The position numbers and the translations under genes are program-made. From NCBI GenBank assembly GCA_963700195.1, contig CAVOWQ010000009.1:62001-126000 (forward strand): a stretch of 64,000 nt of DNA. The letters are read 5' to 3'. Each line of letters starts with the position of its first letter. Position 1 is the first letter of the stretch. The stretch is from AP-15 sp963700195 (GTDB lineage Bacteria > Pseudomonadota > Alphaproteobacteria > ATCC43930 > CGMCC-115725). Below the pieces are notes generated by a model. The model was not told the origin of the DNA and searched no databases. It was given only the letters and a program-made list of their open reading frames with translations. Shown here piece after piece: positions 52,138 to 60,732 of this stretch.

Positions 52138-52694
52138 TGTTCATCCAGACCGAGCAAACGCCGAACCCGGCGACGCTGAAATTCTTGCCGGGTTGCCCGG
52201 TGATGACCTCGGGCACCGCCAATTTCACCGGCGAGGAGGCGGCCCGCATCTCGCCCCTCGCCGAACGGCTCTTCTCATTACCGGAAGTGATCGGGGTGTT
52301 TCTTGGTGCCGATTTCGTCACGGTGATGAAGAGCGAGGAGGGAGACTGGTACCGCCTGAAGCCGGCGATACTTGCCGTCATAATGGAGCATTTTACCGCC
52401 GGCCGGCCCGTCTTGCTCGGCGATCCAGCGACCAGTGCGACAGCGGCAACGAGCGAGGAAGAGGAAGACGAAGTCGTGGCTCAGATCAAAGAGCTGCTGG
52501 AAACCCGTGTGCGCCCGGCCGTGGCGCAGGATGGTGGTGACATAATATTTCATGATTTTGAGGACGGCGTCGTCTATCTGCATATGCAAGGTTCCTGTTC
52601 CGGATGCCCGAGCTCGACCGCGACCTTGAAGGCCGGCATCGAGAACATGCTACGGCATTACATCCCGGAGGTGGTCGAGGTGCGCGCCGTTTGA
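52137..52694 (+). CDS. nfuA: NfuA-like iron-sulfur carrier (NifU C-terminal domain)
   Basis: This protein carries or inserts Fe-S clusters. The 185-aa product has the N-terminal Nfu/NFU1-type domain (MFIQTEQTPNPATLKFLPG, then LPEVIGVFLGADFVTV) and the C-terminal NifU domain with RPAVAQDGGDIIFHDF and the cluster-binding CSGCPSS (C-x2-C). An acidic linker separates them. The layout matches alphaproteobacterial and mitochondrial NFU1. tsaB follows 78 bases later. Confidence 0.94.
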   Translation: MFIQTEQTPNPATLKFLPGCPVMTSGTANFTGEEAARISPLAERLFSLPEVIGVFLGADFVTVMKSEEGDWYRLKPAILAVIMEHFTAGRPVLLGDPATSATAATSEEEEDEVVAQIKELLETRVRPAVAQDGGDIIFHDFEDGVVYLHMQGSCSGCPSSTATLKAGIENMLRHYIPEVVEVRAV

Positions 52695-52772
52695 CGGCCC
52701 AGCTCGTACTCTGTTAGAGGTCGCGCGGCTGGCGAGGAGAAACATCGAATCGACAGCCCTAGCTCTGGTGCA

Positions 52773-53501
52773 ATGACTGACGCGGGCTCGCCGCGTGTTG
52801 CCTTGGCCCTCGATTCGGCGGGTTTGGCCTGCTCGGTGGCCGTCAGTCTCGGCGAAGAGATGGTCGCCGAGGAGCGTATCGATACAATGCACGGCCAAGC
52901 CGAAGCGCTGCTACCCTTGGTAGACAAAGCAATGCGCAAGGCTGGGCAAGTACCCGCCGCACTCCACCTTGTCGTAGCGACCGTCGGGCCAGGCAGCTTT
53001 ACCGGGATCCGCGCCGGGCTCGCGGCGGCACGCGGAATAGCGCTGGCGACCGGCGCGCGGCTACTCGGCGTCACCAGCTTTGACGCAGTCGCCGTCCGGG
53101 CCGCTCGGAGGGACTGCTCGGAAACCCGCTTTTTGCTGGTCGTCCTCGAAAGCCGTCGCGAAGACCTCTACCTTCAATTCTTCGATCCGCTTGGGGATCC
53201 GCTCCGGGAGCCGGCGGCGGTTATGCCGGGCTTGTTTCGCAAGGCTGTGACCGCGACCATCGGCGCGAACTCGTTGCTGATCGCCGGCGACGCAGCGCGG
53301 CGCGCCGCCTCGGCGCTAGCGCACCGCCCGGACACCGCCGTTCTCGAAGATACGGCACCCGGCGCGGTCGGGACGTTACGAGCCGGGCTTCGCCTGTTGC
53401 GCCTCGGCAAGGCGGCCGATGCTCCGCGACCCCTCTATCTTCGTCCCCCCGACGTCACACTAGCTGAGATACCGCAAAAGCCGGGCCGCGCCAGAAGATG
53501 A
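52773..53501 (+). CDS. tsaB: TsaB, tRNA threonylcarbamoyladenosine synthesis
   Basis: TsaB pairs with TsaD to make t6A at position 37 of ANN-decoding tRNAs. The 242-aa product has LALDSAGLACSVAV, MHGQAEALLPLV, and the ASKHA-type VVATVGPGSFTGIRAGLAAARGIALA. ADAPRPLYLRPPDVTL closes it, typical of TsaB with its downstream P-x-Y-L-R-x-P motif. It overlaps rimI by four bases (ATGA), the standard tsaB-rimI pair. Confidence 0.94.
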   Translation: MTDAGSPRVALALDSAGLACSVAVSLGEEMVAEERIDTMHGQAEALLPLVDKAMRKAGQVPAALHLVVATVGPGSFTGIRAGLAAARGIALATGARLLGVTSFDAVAVRAARRDCSETRFLLVVLESRREDLYLQFFDPLGDPLREPAAVMPGLFRKAVTATIGANSLLIAGDAARRAASALAHRPDTAVLEDTAPGAVGTLRAGLRLLRLGKAADAPRPLYLRPPDVTLAEIPQKPGRARR

Positions 53502-53968
53502 CCTCGCGCATCGAGCCGCTGCCGCGCGGCGCGGCCGGCCCGATATCCCTGCTCCACCGCGCGTGCTTTCCCGACGATCCGTGGGATGCCGGAGCGATCG
53601 AGCAGATAATGGCCATCCCAGGGTTTTTTGGCCGAGTCGGCTGGGCAAAAACCGCCGCGGTCGGGTTCGCCTTGGCTCTTGCGCTTGGCGAGGAAGCCGA
53701 AATCGTGTCGCTCGGCGTCCTGCCGGACTATCGACGGTGCGGAATTGGTTCGGCTGTTCTCGACGCGGTGTGCTGCGAGGCCCGGCTGCGGGGCGCCGAA
53801 CGCATCGTGCTCGAAATGGCCTCGGACAACGAAGCGGCGCGTGCGTTATACGCCGCGCGAGGTTTTACTGTCGTCGGGCGTCGTCGGAATTACTACCGCC
53901 GACCACAACGATTGGTGGATGCGCTCGTATTGCGAGCGCAGCTGCCGACAGCCTCTCTGGCAACTTGA
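53498..53968 (+). CDS. rimI: RimI, ribosomal-protein-alanine N-acetyltransferase
   Basis: RimI is a GNAT enzyme that acetylates the N-terminal alanine of S18. The 156-aa product has HRACFPDDPWDAGAIEQIM at the start, the acetyl-CoA motif SLGVLPDYRRCGIGSAVLDAV, and VLEMASDNEAARALYAARGFTVVGRRRNYY, the RimI C-terminal signature. Overlap with tsaB supports the assignment over other GNATs. Confidence 0.92.
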   Translation: MTSRIEPLPRGAAGPISLLHRACFPDDPWDAGAIEQIMAIPGFFGRVGWAKTAAVGFALALALGEEAEIVSLGVLPDYRRCGIGSAVLDAVCCEARLRGAERIVLEMASDNEAARALYAARGFTVVGRRRNYYRRPQRLVDALVLRAQLPTASLAT

Positions 53969-54063
53969 GTTTGCTTCATCCCATCTTTCCCGGCAGTTTC
54001 TTGCGTTTGACAATGGATGTTCTTGAAGGCGCGCTAGTTTGAAGAAATCGATCATTCAGCCGA

Positions 54064-54092
54064 TTGCTTCGCTGTCGATTGTTAATTATATT
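54064..54092 (+). promoter_or_regulatory. sigma-70-type promoter for the mucR-like gene
   Basis: TTGCTT and TATATT are separated by exactly 17 bases, ending 29 bases before the ATG. They sit in an A/T-rich island (54081-54098) that stands out in this GC-rich region. MucR proteins bind A/T-rich sites and repress their own genes, so this may also be an operator. Confidence 0.6.
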
Positions 54093-54121
54093 CGAAATCC
54101 GACTATGGCGGGATCATTGTG

Positions 54122-54538
54122 ATGAACAACTCGGATCAGGGCAACGATTTGCTGACGTTGACGACGGAGATCGTTGCCGCGCATGTTTCCAACAATACCG
54201 TTGCGGTTGGTGATCTGCCTCAGCTGATCAACCAGGTATATAATTCCCTAGCCAACATCGGCAGTGTCCCGGCAATGCCGGCAGAACGTCCGCAGCCTGC
54301 GGTTCCGGTCAAGAAATCCGTCAACCCGGACTACATCATCTGCCTCGAAGACGGTAAGAAGCTCAAGATGCTAAAGCGGCATCTCAAGACCGCTTACAAC
54401 ATGACCCCCGAGGGGTATCGCGAGCGGTGGGGATTGAGTGCCGATTACCCGATGGTAGCGCCCAACTACGCGCGGCAGCGCTCGCGCCTCGCCAAGGAAA
54501 TCGGTCTGGGGACCCGCGCAAGGCGGTCTCGGGCCTGA
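54122..54538 (+). CDS. MucR/Ros-family transcriptional regulator
   Basis: MucR/Ros proteins are alphaproteobacterial DNA-binding regulators of surface polysaccharides and the cell cycle. The 138-aa product has a helical N-terminus for oligomerisation (NDLLTLTTEIVAAHVSNNTV) and the zinc-finger-like domain YIICLEDGKKLKMLKRHLKTAYN, then TPEGYRERWGLSADYPMVAPNYARQRS. In Ros the finger is C-x2-C...H-x3-H. Here the second Cys is Asp and the second His position is Ala, so zinc binding is doubtful. GTG three bases upstream is an alternative start. Confidence 0.92.
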   Translation: MNNSDQGNDLLTLTTEIVAAHVSNNTVAVGDLPQLINQVYNSLANIGSVPAMPAERPQPAVPVKKSVNPDYIICLEDGKKLKMLKRHLKTAYNMTPEGYRERWGLSADYPMVAPNYARQRSRLAKEIGLGTRARRSRA

Positions 54539-54649
54539 GTGCTTCGCGCTCGTGGTCGACGATGTGATGCGCCTTCGTCGAGCTAGTAGGTGCATCCGAT
54601 GCTTTCGGATATAGTATCGGTCGATGAGCCTCGCGATCACGGAGAGGCG

Positions 54650-55081
54650 ATGACCTCACGGTTAGAGCAGCTCTGTCTCGACAAGGGTCTAAAGATGACC
54701 GAGCAGAGACGGGTGATTGCGCGGGTGCTGTCGGAATCCGCCGATCATCCTGATGTCGAACAGGTGTACCGACGAGCAACCGCAATTGATTCGCACATCA
54801 GCATTGCCACGGTTTACCGGACGGTACGGCTGTTCGAGGAGGCCAGCATCATTGCCCGACACGATTTCGGCGACGGCCGATCTCGCTACGAGGAAATGCC
54901 GAGCGCACATCACGACCATCTCATCGACTTGCAGTCTGGTCGCGTGATCGAGTTTCGCAACGAAGATATCGAACGTCTGCAGCAGATCGTCGCCGATGAA
55001 CTAGGCTACGAACTGGTCGGACATCGCCTCGAGTTGTATGCGGTCCCGCGTGGCGGCAAGCCGAGATCCGACACGGAATGA
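54650..55081 (+). CDS. fur: Fur-family metal-responsive repressor
   Basis: The 143-aa product starts MTSRLEQLCLDKGLKMTEQRRVIARVL. It has a winged-helix DNA-binding domain (ISIATVYRTVRLFEEASII), then the metal-binding dimerisation domain (SAHHDHLIDLQSGRVIEF and onward). The C-terminal C-x2-C zinc site of enterobacterial Fur is missing, as usual in this class. It could be Fur proper or a Mur-like manganese regulator. Position between mucR and olsB is the standard place of the alphaproteobacterial fur gene. Start chosen for its GGAGAGGCG site. Confidence 0.9.
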   Translation: MTSRLEQLCLDKGLKMTEQRRVIARVLSESADHPDVEQVYRRATAIDSHISIATVYRTVRLFEEASIIARHDFGDGRSRYEEMPSAHHDHLIDLQSGRVIEFRNEDIERLQQIVADELGYELVGHRLELYAVPRGGKPRSDTE

Positions 55082-55187
55082 CTGTTTCGCTGTCGTCTGA
55101 ACGGCGTCCATTCGGGCCGCCTCCGGCCGAGTTGCCGGGGACCGGCCATTGCCTCAAACCGGACAAAGCCGGGTGATCACCGGCAAC

Positions 55188-56042
55188 ATGGTCCAGCAGC
55201 AATCGATCCCGCCGGTTGAGACAGCACTGCCGGCCGCAGCGCGATTGCATCAAACGATCGTCGATATCCGGTCCGGCCCGTTGCAGGTGAGGCTGGCGGA
55301 AACGACCGCGGATATCGACGCTGCGCAGGCGCTGCGGTATCGCATTTTTTATGAGCGACTCGGCGCCCAGCCGCTGCCGGAAATTGCGTGCCGACGGCGC
55401 GACGTCGACCAATTTGATAACGATTGCGATCACCTCCTCGTTCTCGACCATAGCCGCGGCACCGGCAGCGTCGTTGGAACCTACCGGCTGATCCGGCGGG
55501 ATACGGCAATCCGGCTAGGTGGTTTTTATTCAGCCAAGGAATTCGACATTTCTCCGGTCGTGCTTCATCCCGGAGAGATTCTCGAATTGGGCCGGTCGTG
55601 CGTCGATCCCGCTTATCGCAATCGCTCGGCCATGCAGCTACTGTGGAGCGGCATTGCTGCCTATGTTTATCATTACGACGTCGTCCTGATGTTCGGCTGC
55701 GCCAGCCTGCCGGGGACCAACCCCGATGCTCTTTCGATGCCGCTTTCATATCTGCATGGATATCATCTTGCACCCCCGGTGCTGCGGCCGCGCGCTCTCG
55801 CCGATCGCTACGTCGAGATGTGCCGGCTTAGACCTTGCGCCATCGATGCGACTCGGGCAATGGCGGCCCTGCCTCCGTTGATCAAAGGATACCTGCGACT
55901 GGGCGGCTTTGTCGGTGATGGCGCCGTCGTCGACGAGCAGTTCAACACTACCGACGTCTGCATCGTCGTCAAAACCGATCTCGTTACGGAGAAGTACTCC
56001 CGCCACTACGAACGGCAGTCCAGAGATACATGGACCGCTTGA
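55188..56042 (+). CDS. olsB: OlsB-like L-ornithine N-acyltransferase
   Basis: OlsB puts a 3-hydroxyacyl chain on ornithine to make lyso-ornithine lipid. The product is about 284 aa with VRLAETTADIDAAQALRYRIFYERLGA, ILELGRSCVDPAYRNRSAMQLLW and the FGCASLPGTNP segment typical of the GNAT-like OlsB/hemolysin-related family. Start uncertain: the ATG at 55188 or a TTG at 55149. olsA lies four bases downstream, giving the complete ornithine-lipid pair. Confidence 0.88.
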   Translation: MVQQQSIPPVETALPAAARLHQTIVDIRSGPLQVRLAETTADIDAAQALRYRIFYERLGAQPLPEIACRRRDVDQFDNDCDHLLVLDHSRGTGSVVGTYRLIRRDTAIRLGGFYSAKEFDISPVVLHPGEILELGRSCVDPAYRNRSAMQLLWSGIAAYVYHYDVVLMFGCASLPGTNPDALSMPLSYLHGYHLAPPVLRPRALADRYVEMCRLRPCAIDATRAMAALPPLIKGYLRLGGFVGDGAVVDEQFNTTDVCIVVKTDLVTEKYSRHYERQSRDTWTA

Positions 56043-56046
56043 GACC

Positions 56047-56913
56047 ATGGGTTCGACGACGCTGAGGGTTGCTCGCCTCGCGCTCTATTGCGCTTGGACC
56101 GCCGGCCTGATGCCGGTTCAGTTGGTCGGTTTAGCCTTGCGCTGCCATTGGACGAGCACTCTGCCGGTCTTCTATCACCGCTGGTGCTGTCGAATCCTCG
56201 GATTTCGAATTCGAGTAATCGGCACACCGGCCCGCGGGCGCCCAGTCCTATATGCGGCCAATCACATCTCCTACACCGACATTACGGTCCTCGGCTCGGT
56301 AATCCCCGGCTCCTTCATCGCCAAATCCGAGGTGGCTCGGTGGCCGTTCTTCGGCTGGCTCGCCAAGTTGCAGCGCAGTGTTTTTGTCGACCGCCGAGTG
56401 CGCAGCACCGTTGCCCAGCGGAACGCGATCGGCAAGAAACTCGCGGACGGCGATGCGCTGATCCTGTTCCCCGAGGGCACCAGCGGAGACGGCAATCGTG
56501 TGCGCCCGTTCAAGAGCGCATTGTTCGGCGCCGCACAGCAGGGCGAGGGCATCCCTCCGGTAATCGTTCAGCCGGTTTCCCTCGCCTATACGCGCCTCGA
56601 CGGAATACCGCTCGGGCGGCTTTACCGGCCGCTTTTCGCATGGTACGGCGGGGTCGACTTGACGCCCCACTTGTGGAGCATGGTGGGTCTCGGGACCGTC
56701 GAGGTCGTCGTCGAATTTCATCCGCCGACCTTTCTGCGTGATTGCGGATCACGAAAGGCGCTGGCGGAATATTGTCATGCGCGGATCGCCGGAGGGGTCG
56801 CCGGGGCCCTTTTCGATCGGCCGCAGCCGATGCCGCAACCGCCAGCACCCTATGCCCGCTCCTCATTTCGGCGGGAGCTCCATAGAGCGATGCCGCAGGC
56901 GGTGACGGAGTGA
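56047..56913 (+). CDS. olsA: OlsA-like 1-acyl-glycerol-3-phosphate/lyso-ornithine-lipid acyltransferase
   Basis: PlsC-family enzymes add the second acyl chain. The 288-aa product has a membrane-associated N-terminus (about 10-40), the catalytic H-x4-D in ANHISYTDITVLGS, and the FPEGTSGDGNRVRPFKSALF motif with its EGT core. Next to olsB, O-acylation of lyso-ornithine lipid is the likely job, although phosphatidic-acid synthesis is a known side activity of such enzymes. Its stop overlaps the miaB GTG. Confidence 0.88.
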   Translation: MGSTTLRVARLALYCAWTAGLMPVQLVGLALRCHWTSTLPVFYHRWCCRILGFRIRVIGTPARGRPVLYAANHISYTDITVLGSVIPGSFIAKSEVARWPFFGWLAKLQRSVFVDRRVRSTVAQRNAIGKKLADGDALILFPEGTSGDGNRVRPFKSALFGAAQQGEGIPPVIVQPVSLAYTRLDGIPLGRLYRPLFAWYGGVDLTPHLWSMVGLGTVEVVVEFHPPTFLRDCGSRKALAEYCHARIAGGVAGALFDRPQPMPQPPAPYARSSFRRELHRAMPQAVTE

Positions 56914-58292
56914 TCGAAATTACGACGAGGACGGCACCGAACGTGGCAAAGAGCGTGTACATCAAGACATATGGTTGCCAGATGAACGTCTATGACTCGG
57001 CGCGCATGGCCGAGCTTCTGGCGCCCCTCGGTTTTACGGTGACGCAGACGGCGAAGGATGCGGATCTGGTGATCCTCAACACTTGCCACATTCGGGAAAA
57101 AGCGGCTGAAAAGGTCTATTCGGAGCTTGGTAAAATTCGTCGTGTGAAAGCCGCGAAGGCCGAGCGCGGCGGCCGGATGATCGTGGCTGTGGCCGGGTGC
57201 GTGGCGCAAGCCGAGGGTGCCGAAATGATGCGGCGCGCGCCTTGCATCGATGTCGTCTGCGGTCCGCAGAGCTATTACCGGCTGCCTGAATTGATCGCCC
57301 GCGTCCTGCGAGGCAACGGCGAAGATGTAATCGATACCAGCTTTCCCGCGGAATTGAAGTTCGATGTCCTGCCCGAGGCCGTCGGCCCATCGGGTGTCGC
57401 TGCTTTTCTCACGGTGCAGGAGGGCTGCGATAAATTTTGCAGCTTTTGCGTCGTCCCTTATACCCGCGGCGCCGAATACTCTCGTCCGGTGACGCAGATA
57501 GTCGCCGAGGCTCGCGGTTTCGTGCACGGCGGAGCGCGCGAGATCACTTTGCTCGGGCAAAATGTCAACGCCTATCACGGCGAAGGTCCCGACGGCCGAG
57601 AATGGCGGCTAGGTGAGCTGATACGACGGTTGGCGGAGCTGCCGGGTCTCGATCGGATCCGGTATACAACCTCGCATCCGCGGGATGTCGATGATGAGCT
57701 GATCGCGGCCCACCGCGACGTGCCAAAGCTGATGCCGTTTCTGCATCTTCCGGTGCAGAGCGGCTCGGACCGCATCCTTGCCGCAATGAACCGGCGCCAT
57801 ACCGTCGCCGAATATCGGCGGATCGTCGAACGGCTACGCTCCGCCCGCTCCGATCTTGCCCTTTCCACGGATTTGATAGTCGGGCATCCGGGTGAGAGCG
57901 ATTCGGATCATCGAGCCACCCTCGACCTTGTCGAGGAGGTGCGTTTTGCCCAGGCTTTTTCGTTCAAATACTCACCGCGGCCGGGCACGCCCGCGGCTTT
58001 AGCCGCATGCCAAGTCCCAGATGACGTGAAGTCGCAGCGGCTCAGCGAGCTGCAGCTGCTTTTGGCCAGCCAACAACGCGACTTCAACACAGCATGCATC
58101 GGTCGCATCCTGCCCGTTCTTTTGGAGAAGCCCGGCCGACACGAAGGACAGCTCATTGGGCGCAGCCCCCATCTCCAGAGCGTACATGTCGCGGCGGCAG
58201 CGGAACGGATCGGCGAGATCGTTCCGGTGCTGATCACAGCGGCGAGCACCAACAGTCTGTCGGGCTCGCTGGCGGAGGTGGTTACAGCATGA
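56910..58292 (+). CDS. miaB: MiaB, tRNA methylthiotransferase
   Basis: MiaB adds the 2-methylthio group to i6A37 of tRNAs. The 460-aa product has the N-terminal UPF0004 domain with three cluster cysteines (YIKTYGCQMNVYDS, NTCHIREKA, VAGCVAQAEG). The radical-SAM CDKFCSFC motif (C-x3-C-x2-C), LLGQNVNAY and a C-terminal TRAM domain follow. The GTG start overlaps olsA. The ATG of phoH overlaps its stop. The order miaB-phoH-ybeY is conserved. Confidence 0.96.
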   Translation: MIEITTRTAPNVAKSVYIKTYGCQMNVYDSARMAELLAPLGFTVTQTAKDADLVILNTCHIREKAAEKVYSELGKIRRVKAAKAERGGRMIVAVAGCVAQAEGAEMMRRAPCIDVVCGPQSYYRLPELIARVLRGNGEDVIDTSFPAELKFDVLPEAVGPSGVAAFLTVQEGCDKFCSFCVVPYTRGAEYSRPVTQIVAEARGFVHGGAREITLLGQNVNAYHGEGPDGREWRLGELIRRLAELPGLDRIRYTTSHPRDVDDELIAAHRDVPKLMPFLHLPVQSGSDRILAAMNRRHTVAEYRRIVERLRSARSDLALSTDLIVGHPGESDSDHRATLDLVEEVRFAQAFSFKYSPRPGTPAALAACQVPDDVKSQRLSELQLLLASQQRDFNTACIGRILPVLLEKPGRHEGQLIGRSPHLQSVHVAAAAERIGEIVPVLITAASTNSLSGSLAEVVTA

Positions 58293-59300
58293 CTGAGCTG
58301 TCGCCGGTTACCGGCGAGTTTGTCGAGGGGCGCACACAACTCGAGTTCGACGACAACTTGCTTTTCCCCTTGCTGTATGGCGAGCGCGATCAGCATCTCG
58401 ATCGAATTGAGAGGCAGCTCGGGGTATCGGTCGTCACGCGCGGTAACCGTCTCGCAATTTTGGGCCCGGCCTCGGCCACCGAGGCAGCTCATCTCGCCCT
58501 CATCTCAACTGTATGGGCGTCTGAAACGAGGACAGGAAGTGGATCTGCCGGCGGTCGAGGCCGCTATTCGGCTGTCCGAGGCCGAGCTCGGCGATAAGAG
58601 CCTCGATCTTTGGCGGGAAGACGCGGCATTCCGCACCCGCAAGCGCCGCATCACCGCGCGCTCGCCCGGTCAGGCGGCCTACATCAAGGCGATGCGCGAC
58701 AATGAACTGGTCTTTGGTTTGGGACCTGCCGGCACCGGCAAGACGTATCTTGCGGTTGCTGCCGCAGTCGATCTGCTGATGACCGGCCGCGTCGAGCGGA
58801 TTATCCTCTCGCGCCCAGCCGTCGAGGCCGGCGAACGGCTGGGTTTCCTGCCGGGCGACCTGCGCGACAAGGTCGATCCCTATTTGCGGCCGATATTCGA
58901 CGCGCTCAACGATATGTTGCCAGCCGACCAACTGGCGAGGCGTCTCGGCACCGGCGAGATCGAGGTGGCGCCGATCGCCTTTATGCGCGGGCGTACGCTG
59001 TCGCATGCCTTTGTCATTCTCGACGAGGCGCAAAACACGTCGCCCGTGCAGATGAAGATGTTCCTGACGCGACTCGGAGAGGGATCGCGCATGGTTGTGA
59101 CCGGCGATCCAACCCAGGTGGATCTGCCCGCGGGAGCGCGCTCGGGTCTGGCCGAGGCACTCGAGACTCTGAGCGGCGTCGACGGGATCGGCATGGTGCG
59201 TCTGACCGACCGGGATGTGGTGCGGCACGAACTCGTCGCCCGCATCGTCCGCGCCTACGAGGCGCGCGAGAGCAACGCCGGGCCGGGCAAGTCCCGATGA
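58289..59300 (+). CDS. PhoH-like ATPase (one frame change)
   Basis: PhoH proteins are P-loop ATPases/helicases linked to RNA processing with YbeY. The first ~70 residues (TQLEFDDNLLFPLLYGERDQHLDRIERQLG) read from the ATG overlapping the miaB stop. A shift near 58509 continues as LYGRLKRGQEVDLPAVEAAIR and then the core: FGLGPAGTGKTYLAVAAAVD (Walker A), ILSRPAVEAGERLGFLPGD, VILDEAQNTSPVQMKMFLTRLG (Walker B) and VTGDPTQVDLP. Joined length is about 337 aa. Confidence 0.92.
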
Positions 59301-59818
59301 ACTTGACGTGCACGATCGACGTCTCATCGGCCTGCACCGGCTGGACCCGGCTATGCCCCGCCGCCGAAAGTCTCGCGCGGAGCGCCGCCGAGCTTGCCCT
59401 GGCGCGCGGCACGACGGGCTTGGGGCTGGCATGGCAGGGCACCGTCGAACTCGGCATCACCCTCGCCAACGCTGCCGACCAACGGCGGCTCAACCGCGAT
59501 TATCGCGGCCAGGATGCGCCGACCAATGTGCTGGCCTTTCCGGTCTGGGAAGCAGGAACCCGGCTGCCGCCAGGCGCGCCGGTGCTGCTCGGCGACGTTG
59601 TGCTTGCTGTGGAAACCGTGGCGCAGGAAGCAGCCGAGCAGGAGAAGCCGCTTGCCGACCATCTCGTCCATCTTGCCGTGCATGGCGTGCTTCACCTCCT
59701 CGGCTACGATCACTTGACGCAGGCCGAGGCGGCGACGATGGAGTCGCTCGAGAGGTCGATTTTGGCCGAGTTGGGGGTTCCGGATCCCTATCGCGAACCC
59801 GCGGAGGTTCAGCCATGA
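59297..59818 (+). CDS. ybeY: YbeY, endoribonuclease
   Basis: YbeY matures 16S rRNA 3' ends and takes part in ribosome quality control. The 173-aa product has DYRGQDAPTNVLAFPVW and the zinc-binding HGVLHLLGYDH (H-G-x-L-H-L-x-G-Y-D-H), the family signature. It overlaps phoH and the following CBS protein by four bases each, so all three are coupled. Confidence 0.96.
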   Translation: MNLTCTIDVSSACTGWTRLCPAAESLARSAAELALARGTTGLGLAWQGTVELGITLANAADQRRLNRDYRGQDAPTNVLAFPVWEAGTRLPPGAPVLLGDVVLAVETVAQEAAEQEKPLADHLVHLAVHGVLHLLGYDHLTQAEAATMESLERSILAELGVPDPYREPAEVQP

Positions 59819-60732
59819 GTGCCTCCGAGCCCCCAGGTAGTAGCGCCCAACCCGGGCACGATCGGTCCTTTTCTCGTCTGCGCAGCTTTATCCGCCTGAT
59901 CCGCCGCCCGCGCAACGGCGAAAGCCTGCGCGAAACCATCGATGAAATGATCGAGGAGCCGGCCGTCGACGATGCCCATTCTCTGAGTGGCCACGAGCGG
60001 CTGCTGATCGGCAATGTTCTCAAAATCCATGACCAGACGGCGGCCGACGTGATGGTGCCGCGCGTCGACATCGTGGCGCTCGATGTCGAGACGCCGTTCC
60101 CCGAGGTCGTCAAGTGCATGGTCGAGCAGGGTCATTCGCGGGTTCCGGTATATCGCGAGACGCTCGACGACGTGATTGGCTTCGTGCACGTAAAGGATGT
60201 GCTCGGCCCCGTCGCCGAGCATCGTGAGACGAAGTTGGCGCCGTTGCTGCGCAAGGTGCTGTTCGTCGCGCCATCGGCGCCGATCCTCGACCTCCTCGTC
60301 CAGATGCGCCAGGCGCGAACCCATATTGCGATGGTGGTCGACGAGTTCGGCGGGATCGACGGGCTAGTCACGATCGAAGACCTGATCGAGGAAATTGTCG
60401 GTGAGATCGAGGACGAGCACGATGAGGCCGGCGGCCCGAACCTCGTCGAGCGCAGCGACGGCAGCTTGATCGCCGATGCCCGCACCCCGATAGAGGTGCT
60501 CGAGGAGCATGAAGGCGCTCGGTTGCGACCGGACGGAGACCAGGAAGAGGTGGACACCCTGGGTGGGCTGGTCTCGACCCTTGCGGGGCGTGTGCCGAAG
60601 CGCGGCGAAGTCATTGCTCACCCATTAGGTATCGAATTCGAAGTGCTCGATGCCGATCCGCGGAGGATCAAGCGGCTGCGCGTACGCCGACCGCCGGCAA
60701 AGACGGCGGGGGGAGACGCAGCGGGTGTCTGA
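59815..60732 (+). CDS. corC: CorC/hemolysin-family CBS-domain protein
   Basis: The 305-aa soluble product has two CBS domains (DVMVPRVDIVALDVETPFPE to GFVHVKDVL, and FVAPSAPILDLLVQM to MVVDEFGGIDGLVTIEDLIEEIVGEIEDEHDE) and a C-terminal CorC_HlyC transporter-associated domain (VDTLGGLVSTLAGRVPKRGE). In enterobacteria CorC affects magnesium and cobalt efflux. In alphaproteobacteria it sits between ybeY and lnt, as here. It lacks the CNNM membrane part of the gene at 32.1 kb. Confidence 0.92.
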   Translation: MSASEPPGSSAQPGHDRSFSRLRSFIRLIRRPRNGESLRETIDEMIEEPAVDDAHSLSGHERLLIGNVLKIHDQTAADVMVPRVDIVALDVETPFPEVVKCMVEQGHSRVPVYRETLDDVIGFVHVKDVLGPVAEHRETKLAPLLRKVLFVAPSAPILDLLVQMRQARTHIAMVVDEFGGIDGLVTIEDLIEEIVGEIEDEHDEAGGPNLVERSDGSLIADARTPIEVLEEHEGARLRPDGDQEEVDTLGGLVSTLAGRVPKRGEVIAHPLGIEFEVLDADPRRIKRLRVRRPPAKTAGGDAAGV

